Shown here in pieces: positions 51,933 through 60,679 of a stretch of DNA of 64,000 nucleotides. This DNA is from Gracilimonas sp040882225 (lineage in GTDB: Bacteria; Bacteroidota; Rhodothermia; Balneolales; Balneolaceae). The notes under the pieces were generated by a model. The model was given only the letters and a program-made list of their open reading frames with translations, searched no databases and had not been told where the DNA came from. Position numbers and translations under genes: made by a program. The stretch spans positions 1 to 64,000 of the forward strand of contig JBBEBR010000014.1 in NCBI GenBank assembly GCA_040882225.1, written 5' to 3'. Numbering within the stretch: the stretch's first letter is position 1; each line of letters opens with the position of its first letter.

Positions 51933-52070
51933 TTCAAATTCAAGATTTAAGATTTTGGATTAATCGTGTCTAATTGTGCTGCGTATCTGAAGGTGAGTGG
52001 TGTCAGACTTACCCTCTTTCCCTTCAAAATTCTGTTATATTAATATTTAATTATTGAACAAAATAAACCT

Positions 52071-53726
52071 ATGAAAAAGACTCTGCTTCTCGCTTTATTC
52101 TCGATTTTAGCCTCAAATTTTGTAGCTGCTCAAACATTCTATGATGCACCGGAATTCAACCGACAAGATACTCTTCGGGGCAGCATCACCCCAGAAAGAG
52201 CGTGGTGGGATTTAACCTATTACCATCTTGATGTGGCGGTAGATATTGCTGACAGTTCTATCAGCGGGAAAAACCTGGTTCAGTATCGTGTGTTGGAACC
52301 TCATCAACGAATGCAGATTGATTTACAACCGCCACTCAGTGTCAGCAAAATCACACAAAACGGGGAAGAGCTGGGGTTTGAGCGGGATGGAAACGCCTGG
52401 TTTGTTTCTCTTTCGGAAGAACAGGTTACGGATGAGGTAAATGAGCTGGTAGTTTATTATTCAGGAAAGCCAAAAGTAGCCGTGCGTCCGCCTTGGGATG
52501 GTGGTTTTACCTGGCAGGAAGATAGCAACGGAAAGCCTTTTGTGGCTACATCAAACCAGGGAATTGGAGCAAGTATTTGGTGGCCAAATAAAGATCATCC
52601 CTATGATGAAGTAGACAGCATGTTGATCAGCGTGAATGTTCCGGATTCATTAATGGATGTTTCTAACGGCCGCTTACGGGGAGTAGATGAGCATGAAAAT
52701 GGCACAAAAACCTTTCATTGGTTTGTTTCAAATCCGATCAACAATTACGGAGTAAATATCAATATCGGTGATTACGTGCATTTCTCAGAAGAATATATGG
52801 GAGAGAAGGGCACTCTTGATTTGGATTATTACGTGTTGAGGGAGAATCTTGAGAAAGCAAAGGAACAATTTCAGCAGGTTATTCCAATGATGGAAGCTTT
52901 TGAATACTGGTTTGGACCCTATCCTTTTTACGAGGATGGCTTCAAACTTGTGGAAGCTCCTTATTTGGGAATGGAGCATCAAAGTTCGGTTACTTATGGA
53001 AATGAATACCAAAATGGGTATTTGGGGAGAGATTTAAGCGGCTCCGGATGGGGACTGGAATTCGATTTCATCATTATTCATGAGTCGGCGCATGAGTGGT
53101 TCGCCAATAATATTACCTACAAAGATGCAGCCGATATGTGGGTGCATGAAGGATTTACGAATTATGCTGAAAACCTGTACCTCGATTACCTGCATGGGGA
53201 AAAAGCCTCCAGCGAATATGTACTTGGTACACGCATTGGAATTCAAAACGACCGGCCAATTGTGGGAATTTATGATGTCGATCATCGTGGTTCAGGAGAT
53301 ATGTATTCTAAAGGAGGGAATTTCCTGCACACACTTCGGCAGGTGGCTGATGATGATTCGCTCTGGCGGGAAACGCTTAGGGGATTGAATAAAGAATTCT
53401 ATCACCAAACAGTGACAACAGCCCAGATTGAAGCGTATATCAGCACTAAATTAGGCCGCGATCTTGACTCTGTTTTTGATCAGTATGTACGGGATATTCG
53501 AATTCCTACTCTGAACTATTCTTTTCGGGATGGAAACCTGATGTATCGTTGGGGAAATACAGTTGATGGTTTTAACCTTCCTGTGGATGTTTCTGTAAAC
53601 GGAAAGGAAATACGACTGCAAGCCACCACCCGTTGGCAGCAATTAAGCCTGGAAAACGCTGATAGCTATAAGTTAGTCGTAGATCCTGACTATTACGTCG
53701 GCAGTTTTAACTTACTCGGGAAGTGA
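52071..53726 (+). CDS. Exported M1-family aminopeptidase-like metallopeptidase
   Basis: The 551-residue protein has a signal peptide (about 1-20). The M1 zinc site is intact: HESAHEW (His337, Glu338, His341) and Glu360 in HEGFTNYAE. The substrate-exopeptidase GxMEN loop appears as GMEHQ. The N-terminal beta domain (about 45-230) fits the family; the usual C-terminal helical domain is short, which places it in the smaller exported M1 group. It acts in the periplasm or outside the cell. It is monocistronic and converges with the cytochrome gene. Confidence 0.9.
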   Translation: MKKTLLLALFSILASNFVAAQTFYDAPEFNRQDTLRGSITPERAWWDLTYYHLDVAVDIADSSISGKNLVQYRVLEPHQRMQIDLQPPLSVSKITQNGEELGFERDGNAWFVSLSEEQVTDEVNELVVYYSGKPKVAVRPPWDGGFTWQEDSNGKPFVATSNQGIGASIWWPNKDHPYDEVDSMLISVNVPDSLMDVSNGRLRGVDEHENGTKTFHWFVSNPINNYGVNINIGDYVHFSEEYMGEKGTLDLDYYVLRENLEKAKEQFQQVIPMMEAFEYWFGPYPFYEDGFKLVEAPYLGMEHQSSVTYGNEYQNGYLGRDLSGSGWGLEFDFIIIHESAHEWFANNITYKDAADMWVHEGFTNYAENLYLDYLHGEKASSEYVLGTRIGIQNDRPIVGIYDVDHRGSGDMYSKGGNFLHTLRQVADDDSLWRETLRGLNKEFYHQTVTTAQIEAYISTKLGRDLDSVFDQYVRDIRIPTLNYSFRDGNLMYRWGNTVDGFNLPVDVSVNGKEIRLQATTRWQQLSLENADSYKLVVDPDYYVGSFNLLGK

Positions 53727-53749
53727 GTCTTTAACATCAACTCCATATG

Positions 53750-54733
53750 CTACTTTGATGCCGGCGTATAACGGGTAACAAGATTCTCAATTGGTTTTAC
53801 CGTTTGTAAATAGGTGTAGATTGCACGCAGGTCGTCTTCTTTCATAGTGGCGTACATTGTCCACGGCATGGGAGTATTAAACTGCCCTGGCGCCACCTTG
53901 GGGAGAGTAATGTTGGTATCCACATAAGCTTTGAAGCGGTTTACAAATTGGTCTTCTGTCCAGCTGCCTATACCGGTCTTTTTATCTGGGGTGATATTTG
54001 CAGATCGAGTCATCTCACCAGATGGAAATTGAAATTCAAAGCCACCGGCAAACTCCATTCCTTCTACATAAGTACCTTGTTCCATTTTTGTGTGGCAGTC
54101 GTTACAACTGGCGGCTGTAACCAAATATTTGCCGTAAGCTACACGATCACTCGGGTCAGGCTTTTGTGTGAACTCCGCTTCCGTAGGAATGGTATTAATG
54201 ATGAAATTCATGGGGAAATCCGGTACGGATTCGGTGACATCGTGCTCAATAGGATCAAGAGAGCGAATATAAGCGATAATATCGTAGACATCTTCTTTGT
54301 CAATTTTGCCATAGTTCAGGTAGGGCATTACAGGAAATAAGGCTTTGCCTTCTTTATTTACGCCGGTAGTAATGGCACGAAAAAGCTCGCCATCTGTCCA
54401 GTCCCCAATGTTGTAAGGCGTTAAATTTCGGGCATAAAAGTTACCGGGAAATCCCATATTCGCGTCAAAACGTTCCCCGCCTTTTCCAAGTGTCCCAGAG
54501 ACTAAAGGGCCAGAGAACAGGCTAAAATCTCTTTCAGAATGGCAGTCCATACAAACCATCACACTGTGGGCCAGGTATTCTCCACGCTCTACTCTTTCAG
54601 GAGTAATTTCTACCGTTAAATCTGTTGCAGGGCCGGTATTTGGAAGAACGGCTTTTACGTAAATCAATAAGCCAGAAAGCAGAACGAGAACACCAGCTAA
54701 TAAGAATCCAGAAATTTTAAGTACTTTTTTCAT
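53750..54733 (-). CDS. Membrane-anchored dihaem cytochrome c
   Basis: The 327-residue protein has an N-terminal hydrophobic anchor (about 8-28) and two haem c sites: CMDCH (61-65) and CNDCH (210-214). Each is followed by conserved YLA/YLV-type segments and a possible Met ligand (VMPYLNY and TPMPW). Such two-domain cytochromes usually deliver electrons to or from a periplasmic dehydrogenase. No dehydrogenase gene adjoins it. It converges with the M1 peptidase gene. Confidence 0.88.
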   Translation of the reverse strand: MKKVLKISGFLLAGVLVLLSGLLIYVKAVLPNTGPATDLTVEITPERVERGEYLAHSVMVCMDCHSERDFSLFSGPLVSGTLGKGGERFDANMGFPGNFYARNLTPYNIGDWTDGELFRAITTGVNKEGKALFPVMPYLNYGKIDKEDVYDIIAYIRSLDPIEHDVTESVPDFPMNFIINTIPTEAEFTQKPDPSDRVAYGKYLVTAASCNDCHTKMEQGTYVEGMEFAGGFEFQFPSGEMTRSANITPDKKTGIGSWTEDQFVNRFKAYVDTNITLPKVAPGQFNTPMPWTMYATMKEDDLRAIYTYLQTVKPIENLVTRYTPASK

Positions 54734-54905
54734 AGTCTTTTTTATTAGTGATTATAAATTAAGCGGAAACATCTGATTTTTGAACAAGGCAGAATTTGTA
54801 AAATTTTTATGTAATTATCTACAGCCCAGAAGGTTATGTAACCCAGGTTTTTCCATACATCCTTTTTGAAATTATAATTCCAGAGATGTTAAAGATGTAA
54901 GAATC

Positions 54906-55538
54906 TTAAGAAAGCAGTGTAATATGCCGCCCGTCTTGTTCGAGTTTCGAAAAATTTAATGCAGATTTTATCCACTCCAATGACTTCGGATGATAAAAAA
55001 TCACATGTGTTTCATCACTTTTGTAATACCAGGAGTGGAAATCCACATCTTCAGTATACATATCGGTTTTTAAGAGGAGGGCACCTTGAGGTTTCAGCAT
55101 TTCTCGCAATCTGCTGAATTCTTTATAAGGCTGATGAAAATGTTCAATGACTTCACAGCTCACTATGTAGTCATATTTAATGTTGAGCACTTCAGGATTA
55201 TTATCGAAAAAAGGATCGAAATTGTTTATTGAATAACCTTTCTCGTGTAGCATTTTGGTGATAACCGGGCCTGTTCCAGAACCGAAATCAAGCCCAAGTG
55301 AATCCTTCCCGAAAAGTGCTGTAATTCTATCAACAAGGGGAGAAACGAATTTTTGATAACGGGGATCTTCAATGTCATTATTATGACTTTCATACCGGGT
55401 AATTTCTTCGTCGGGGGATGGATAATCCGCTGTATCCATAAGAACCGCAAAACAATTTTCACATTGATGATAATGCCGGTCTTCTCTCTTGTGGTAGTAA
55501 AAATGTTTGGTGGGGGATGAACAAAGTGTACAAATCAT
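54906..55538 (-). CDS. SAM-dependent methyltransferase with N-terminal zinc ribbon
   Basis: The 210-residue protein begins with a zinc-ribbon-like cysteine set (Cys3, Cys6, Cys26, Cys29). It is followed by a class I methyltransferase core with motif I LDFGSGTGPV (about 98-107) and YDYIVSCEVIEHFHQPYKEFSRLREML as motifs II-III. This layout is common in small-molecule or sugar methyltransferases. It lies eight bases from the MBL gene on the same strand. The substrate is unknown. Confidence 0.85.
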   Translation of the reverse strand: MICTLCSSPTKHFYYHKREDRHYHQCENCFAVLMDTADYPSPDEEITRYESHNNDIEDPRYQKFVSPLVDRITALFGKDSLGLDFGSGTGPVITKMLHEKGYSINNFDPFFDNNPEVLNIKYDYIVSCEVIEHFHQPYKEFSRLREMLKPQGALLLKTDMYTEDVDFHSWYYKSDETHVIFYHPKSLEWIKSALNFSKLEQDGRHITLLS

Positions 55539-55546
55539 ATTATTTC

Positions 55547-56296
55547 CTAATTAGCGGGATACCAGTTTTTCAGCCGAACATCAATCTGTCTTCCGGCCTC
55601 ATCAACTAATGTTTTGAACTCTTCGATATCTTGTCCACGATGGTGATATGGATACATAATAGCGGGTTCAAATTCGATTACAGCACTAGCCGCTTGATTA
55701 ATATCCATGGTGTAGGGGAGATTCATGCAAACAAACGCAACGTCAATATTCTGGAGAGAACGCATTTCAGGAATGTCTTCGGTGTCGCCGGAAAGATAAA
55801 TATTTTTACCACCCATTGTTAATACGTAGCCATTTCCCCAGCCTTTCGCGTGGCGGGCATCTTCTTCAGGAAGATTATACATCGGAACTGCTAAAACAGA
55901 GATGCCCAAGAGATTTGTACTTTCGTCATTTTTTAATACTTGAATCCGGCTTTTAAATTCTTGGGGAAGTTCATCAGCAACAGCCTGTGGAACTATGAAA
56001 GTAGCGTTTTCCGTATGTATAGCTTCCAGAGTTTCCAGGTTTAAATGGTCACCGTGCGGGTGAGTGATGAGAATTATGTCGGGATTAGGAACGCCTTTAA
56101 AAGCCTCAGCTCCACCATATGGGTCTACATAAATGATTTTATCATTCCATTCGAAGACGACAGTTCCATGCAAAATGGGTTGAATCACTAATGAGCCTTT
56201 TTCGGTTTCAAGAGTATCGGGGGTATTAGTAAGCTGAGCTTCTGCCGTGGCCACAGAAATCAACATCAAAAAAATATAAATAAAGAAGGTTTTCAT
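55547..56296 (-). CDS. Exported metallo-beta-lactamase-fold hydrolase
   Basis: The 249-residue protein has a signal peptide (about 1-20) and the HxHxDH metal motif as HPHGDH (His79, His81, Asp83, His84), with GDTED near residue 170 supplying another ligand. It resembles the UlaG-like/YtnP-like simple MBL hydrolases rather than true beta-lactamases. It is followed at eight bases by the methyltransferase gene. The substrate is unknown. Confidence 0.85.
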   Translation of the reverse strand: MKTFFIYIFLMLISVATAEAQLTNTPDTLETEKGSLVIQPILHGTVVFEWNDKIIYVDPYGGAEAFKGVPNPDIILITHPHGDHLNLETLEAIHTENATFIVPQAVADELPQEFKSRIQVLKNDESTNLLGISVLAVPMYNLPEEDARHAKGWGNGYVLTMGGKNIYLSGDTEDIPEMRSLQNIDVAFVCMNLPYTMDINQAASAVIEFEPAIMYPYHHRGQDIEEFKTLVDEAGRQIDVRLKNWYPAN

Positions 56297-56383
56297 GACT
56301 CTTTTGTTGGATTGAAAGATTAAAAACGTAATACCTGTTTCATTTAATTATTTACGAAATAAGCTGTAAAAACAACGTAGTGC

Positions 56384-56494
56384 TATGTCAATGTTCATTT
56401 GTCGTAGGCAGACCTGACAGGTTTTGTAGAATTTGTACCAGACATATCAAGTAGCTTCTTCCTGTCAGGTCTTGGCCAATTCAGCATTGACATA
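56384..56494. repeat. Long nested inverted repeat (MITE-like)
   Basis: The outer arms TATGTCAATG (56384-56393) and CATTGACATA (56485-56494) and the inner 12-bp arms AGACCTGACAGG (56410-56421) and CCTGTCAGGTCT (56461-56472) are both perfect and nested, spanning 111 bases. It occupies the 259-base gap between the MBL gene and the DUF3307 gene. Nothing else is recognised in the gap. Confidence 0.85.
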
Positions 56495-56555
56495 ACAGTA
56501 AATCTCTCACTTCGTTTCCTCCAAAGAAATGCCTTTGGCAGAGATGATAAAGAGC

Positions 56556-57272
56556 TTACATCAAAATAGAAGCAGAGTAGCGGTAAACAAATCCTGTCAA
56601 AATTGCGATTCCAAAGCTAACTAAGGTGCCAATCAAAATATACTCGGTAAGTTTTCGGTTTTTAGATTCCCGCAGGTCACCAAATCGAAAAACGGATTTA
56701 GCTGCTATTAAAAAACCTATCGCCTGAAATTGGCCAATCACTATAAATCCGAATACGAAAAGGCGTTCGAGAACTCCAATAAATTTCCCGGCGCTTGCCA
56801 GCGACTCGGAATCGTCATCTTCAGTATGGGGAGTCCAGCGGGAAATGATTACACGCGTAAAAATGGATGCAGGCAAAGTCAGAAATAAGACAGCAACAGC
56901 GAGCAGTAAAAAGTTCGAGGTTTGCAGCCATTCAAAAGAGAAGCTTTCCGGCATCATTAAATTCCAAATAAAAATGATGACGGCAATATGTGTCGCCTGA
57001 TCAAGAAAGAATAAGGCGGTTCTGTTTCTATAATTTTGCAGGTATAATTTGAGGCTGTCAATAATGAGGTGCGTGATAAAAATGAGCAATGCGTACTTCC
57101 AAAAGCTGATATCCCAGATTAAAAGGAAAGAAATGGCGCCATGAAGAAATGAATGCACATATAATTGGGGAGAACGTAGTTTTAGAAGCTCTTTTTCCTG
57201 AACGATTTTTTTGGATTGCAGAAAAAAATCTCCAATCAAATGCGCCAACAGCAGTTTTAACAATACACTCAT
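56556..57272 (-). CDS. DUF3307 family membrane protein
   Basis: The 238-residue protein matches DUF3307: it begins LLKLLLAHLIGDFFLQSKKIVQEKE and has about six hydrophobic helices (for example FLLIWDISFWKYALLIFITHLII and FLLLAVAVLFLTLPA). It overlaps the SatD-like gene by four bases (ATGA). This pairing is commonly seen, so the two probably act together. The biochemical role is not known. Confidence 0.88.
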   Translation of the reverse strand: MSVLLKLLLAHLIGDFFLQSKKIVQEKELLKLRSPQLYVHSFLHGAISFLLIWDISFWKYALLIFITHLIIDSLKLYLQNYRNRTALFFLDQATHIAVIIFIWNLMMPESFSFEWLQTSNFLLLAVAVLFLTLPASIFTRVIISRWTPHTEDDDSESLASAGKFIGVLERLFVFGFIVIGQFQAIGFLIAAKSVFRFGDLRESKNRKLTEYILIGTLVSFGIAILTGFVYRYSASILM

Positions 57273-57889
57273 AGTTTTGATATTAATTGTGAGATTTTCT
57301 TTCGGTACAATTTGTCTACTTCTAAAAGCTCAGCGAGATAGGAGCGGCCAAGGCGTTCGCTTACTGAAGATTGACTGATACCAAGCATTTTTCCCATTTT
57401 CTGCTGCGGCATAGCTTGATTATCGAGACTTACCCGAACAATTTCAGCTGAACCGGGAGACCAGTTATCCACTGCTATCAATAATAGGCGAAGGTACAAA
57501 TTCATTTCTACGTTGAAGGTTGGGTCGAATGTAGTGATGCTTAGCGTACTTTTCTCACTTTTAAGCAATTCGAATCCTTTTCCGGAATTAATAAATGCCT
57601 CTCCGTTTGATTCCGTTATCTTTTCGGCAGTAAAATTTTTCTCTCCAATCCCGATCGACATTCGTACATCGAGAGATTTAAGGCTCTTTATATCAGCTTT
57701 AATTTTGATAGCGGCTAATAGCGCATCTTCGGTATTCTCAATTTGGAGCTGAAAACTATCACCCCTGAAAATTTCCCAACCTTGGGGATGTGACCCAAAA
57801 GTGTTCAGGGATTTCTTTAAAACAGGAAGCCAATAGCTGGTTTCTGTTTCCCTGGAATTGATAATATCGCCGGTTATCACACTAATCAT
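57269..57889 (-). CDS. SatD-like protein with C-terminal helix-turn-helix
   Basis: The 206-residue protein matches the SatD family: it begins MISVITGDIINSRET and has GWEIFRGDSFQLQIE and the VRMSIGIGE strand. The C-terminal helix-turn-helix (QKMGKMLGISQSSVSERLGRS, about 163-183) suggests DNA binding. It precedes and overlaps the DUF3307 gene (ATGA). An inverted repeat just upstream of its start could be its own operator. Its precise role is unknown. Confidence 0.85.
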   Translation of the reverse strand: MISVITGDIINSRETETSYWLPVLKKSLNTFGSHPQGWEIFRGDSFQLQIENTEDALLAAIKIKADIKSLKSLDVRMSIGIGEKNFTAEKITESNGEAFINSGKGFELLKSEKSTLSITTFDPTFNVEMNLYLRLLLIAVDNWSPGSAEIVRVSLDNQAMPQQKMGKMLGISQSSVSERLGRSYLAELLEVDKLYRKKISQLISKL

Positions 57890-57907
57890 GTGCGAATATC
57901 CGGTAAA

Positions 57908-57933
57908 AACCCGATAATCCCAAATATCGGGTT
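57908..57933. promoter_or_regulatory. Candidate operator upstream of the SatD-like gene
   Basis: AACCCGATA (57908-57916) and TATCGGGTT (57925-57933) form a perfect inverted repeat about 20 bases before the SatD start. Related half-sites (ATATCCGG near 57896 and ATCCGATAT near 57938) flank it. Autoregulation by the SatD helix-turn-helix is a reasonable inference. Confidence 0.45.
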
Positions 57934-58041
57934 AACATCCGATATGAAAGAAATCAGTAGCTGATGAATTCCCGAAAAGTTGATACAGAAAAGAGGAGGT
58001 AGGAATAGCTCGTAAATAGCTTTGGAAAAAGTTCTGAGGAA

Positions 58042-58073
58042 TAAAAAAGGCAAGAGGTGATAGCCTCTTGCCT
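58042..58073 (-). terminator. Rho-independent terminator of the T9SS amidase gene
   Basis: The stem AGGCAAGAGG (58048-58057) with CCTCTTGCCT (58064-58073) is followed on the minus strand by a T run (58043-58048). It lies about 40 bases past the stop codon of the amidase gene. Confidence 0.9.
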
Positions 58074-58112
58074 GCTTAAATTAGTAGTAATCTAAAATTG
58101 GAAAGCCCTGCT

Positions 58113-60638
58113 TTATTTCATCAGCAGCATTTTGCGGCTGATAATTTCGCTGCCAATTGCGAGACGATACAAATAGACTCCACTGGAGAGTTGAGATGCA
58201 TCAAAACTGATGGTGTGGAAACCAGCGCTTTTTGGCCCGCTTAAAATGGTAGCTACTTTTCTCCCCAGCATATCATACACTTCCAGATTAACATCGCTGC
58301 GTTCTGGCAGGCCGAATTTGATATTTGTCGAAGGATTGAAAGGGTTTGGATAATTCTGTTCGAGGCTTATGCTGTTTGGTACATCCGAGAATATCTCGTC
58401 ATCTATGCTTGTAGCCTCACCAAAAGTAACGGCCCGCAAATCATCAAAATTTATGAAGCCAGTGCTTGGTTGACCGGGAGTATATGTAAGTTGAAAGCTG
58501 TCTATGTGCATACTTCCATTCAAAGTACCATCGCCATTTGCCCAGCCGGTTACATTATCTTCGGATAAATTCCATGAAACCAGTTTCCAGCCCGTCCAGT
58601 CTACCGTAGTCCAGTCGCTTGCTTCGAGTTCGTTATTTCCATCCCGAACCACAAACCGCATCTTATTTCCATTTCCATCCCCAAAAACATAAGCTTGTAA
58701 AGTATGTGTATCATTGAATGTTGGACTTGTTCTGGGAGTGTATTCCCGAATCAGGTGGCCTGATGAACTCGCATCCCAGCCATAGTCTACTCTCAATGAG
58801 CTGGAGCTGTTTGTTAGTATATTTACAATGTCGCTATCTGCTGAGCGGCCGGTTTCTTCAGCTATATAAGCGGCAGTACTTCCGCTTTGGCTCGGCTGCC
58901 ACCAATTATCAACGCCCGAGTTAAAGTTATCAATCGAAACTACATCGTCGATATCTTTATCTCCTGTAGGGAAGCTTCGGGTGATGTTTGAGCCAATTGC
59001 GTTTCCATTCACATCGGCCAAATCGCCTGAAATAGTAAAGGTATAGTTTTTATTTGGAGTCAGATTTTCAGAAGGAAAAAACTGGAGAACGCTTTTTTCA
59101 TTTACTTCATAATGCTTTACTGTTCCGGGCACCTGATAGCTTGATTGTGTAAGAGTAATGGAAGCTTCATCAATCGTGGCTTCATCCAAGAGTTCATCAA
59201 ACTCCGCAGTTACAATTGGCAGAACTTCACTCTTCTTTATACTGGAAGGATAGTGATTTACCAAAGCCGGCGGCATAAAATCTTCAGGCCCTGTTTTGAA
59301 ATTCAGGGTAAAAACTCCGCCCGAAGTTCCGTCACCATCAGCATCAAAAGCATGGGCAAACTCTGTTTTGTCAAAAGCGGTAGAGTCGATACTAATAGAA
59401 TATTCGGTTTCAAAATCCAGAGAATCAGTAGTGATTCTCATCTGGGAATCATTGGCCCAGCTTATGGTGCCTTCAAAATCTTCAGAGGCAGAAAAAGCAC
59501 CTTCCACAGATTCTCTGTCCATCGCACGGCTGAACCGTATAACAATTTCTTCGCTAGGATTTAAAGTGGTGTCAGCCTCAGTAGGGTAAGTAGATTCCAC
59601 AAAAGGAGGGACGGTAGAAATAAGCGTGATATCCTTGAAAGTGAAATTATCGTTAATGATATCCACTTCAAAAGTATCGGCATAATAGCCGGGGCCTTCT
59701 ACAGTAATTTCAGCTGTTCCGTTTGGTAAACCCTCTATATAATAAAAGCCGTTTCGGAGCGCATCAGGATTATTGGAAAACTGATTGAAAAGCGATTCAT
59801 AACTATCGGTGGTATAAGACTGATCGTCAATTGTGACTGTAATTTCATTCAGTAAAGTGCCACTTTCTTCATCAGTGATATAACCGGTCGCAATGCCTAC
59901 TACAGGTTTGTCTGCTTCGTGGTATTTGAGAATAGACCAAAAGGCGGATTGCGCTTCTAACCTTTTCCATTCCGCATTTAAATTTCGCTGCTGCTGTGTG
60001 GGATTGGTGTGAAATCCGCCTTCACTTAATACCGAAGCCATATCTGTAGTTCGGTTTACAGCGAGATACGGGAATTGATTGGCGTGATTATAGGGAGTTC
60101 CTTGGTAAAACGTGCGGTCGGCATAATTTCCAATGGTAGGAATTCGCATAGAAGCGGTGAGGTCATCTATCATATGATCACCCATCAGCTTGCCGCCTGG
60201 AGGGGTTTTTTCTACCGTTTGGCCATTCGAGCGCCAGCCACCATGGAGCATGAGTGTATTATTTGTTGTATTTGAACCCGCATTACTGTGAATGGAATAG
60301 TAAAAATCTGGGGCAAGCGTATTGGCCAGTATGGTTCTTTGAGAAAGCCCGACCTGTTGAGTATCTGAAGTACGGCTCATATAAACAGTGTCTATGTCTG
60401 TTTGAGTGAGTAACATTTCGCGCAGCGCCAAACCTATACGAAGTACCTTCTCAGGCTCGGAGTAGTTATACAACCCCATATTCTCAGTTTGGCTGTGGCC
60501 GGGATCAAGAAAAATGCTCCAGCCGTCAAGGCCAGTAACTTCCTGTGCATTTGCAGATTGTGGGGTGAAATGAAAGAGTAAAATAAGGGAAAACAAACAG
60601 GGTAGAATGCTTCTGAAAGATGGTAGATAATTAGACAT
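58113..60638 (-). CDS. T9SS-secreted N-acetylmuramoyl-L-alanine amidase, multidomain
   Basis: The 841-residue protein has a signal peptide (about 1-32) and an Amidase_3 domain with DPGH (His48), an acidic residue near 61, SIHSNA (His117) and LSEGGFH (Glu206). Next are a carboxypeptidase-like module (about 248-345), two Ig-like (Big_5-type) domains (about 350-570), a jelly-roll-like module (about 575-750) and a T9SS sorting domain (NYPNPFNPST to KMLLMK). It cleaves the amide between muramic acid and the stem peptide. The sorting domain would send it outside the cell, not to its own periplasmic wall. It is monocistronic with its own terminator. Confidence 0.88.
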   Translation of the reverse strand: MSNYLPSFRSILPCLFSLILLFHFTPQSANAQEVTGLDGWSIFLDPGHSQTENMGLYNYSEPEKVLRIGLALREMLLTQTDIDTVYMSRTSDTQQVGLSQRTILANTLAPDFYYSIHSNAGSNTTNNTLMLHGGWRSNGQTVEKTPPGGKLMGDHMIDDLTASMRIPTIGNYADRTFYQGTPYNHANQFPYLAVNRTTDMASVLSEGGFHTNPTQQQRNLNAEWKRLEAQSAFWSILKYHEADKPVVGIATGYITDEESGTLLNEITVTIDDQSYTTDSYESLFNQFSNNPDALRNGFYYIEGLPNGTAEITVEGPGYYADTFEVDIINDNFTFKDITLISTVPPFVESTYPTEADTTLNPSEEIVIRFSRAMDRESVEGAFSASEDFEGTISWANDSQMRITTDSLDFETEYSISIDSTAFDKTEFAHAFDADGDGTSGGVFTLNFKTGPEDFMPPALVNHYPSSIKKSEVLPIVTAEFDELLDEATIDEASITLTQSSYQVPGTVKHYEVNEKSVLQFFPSENLTPNKNYTFTISGDLADVNGNAIGSNITRSFPTGDKDIDDVVSIDNFNSGVDNWWQPSQSGSTAAYIAEETGRSADSDIVNILTNSSSSLRVDYGWDASSSGHLIREYTPRTSPTFNDTHTLQAYVFGDGNGNKMRFVVRDGNNELEASDWTTVDWTGWKLVSWNLSEDNVTGWANGDGTLNGSMHIDSFQLTYTPGQPSTGFINFDDLRAVTFGEATSIDDEIFSDVPNSISLEQNYPNPFNPSTNIKFGLPERSDVNLEVYDMLGRKVATILSGPKSAGFHTISFDASQLSSGVYLYRLAIGSEIISRKMLLMK

Positions 60639-60679
60639 AGCTGTTAATTTGAAATGAGAGAGAGTGTGTAAATATTAGA

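Noticed and set aside
53034..53388. Overlapping open frames inside the M1 peptidase gene
   Set aside because: The catalytic motifs are all in the main frame; the others are shadows.
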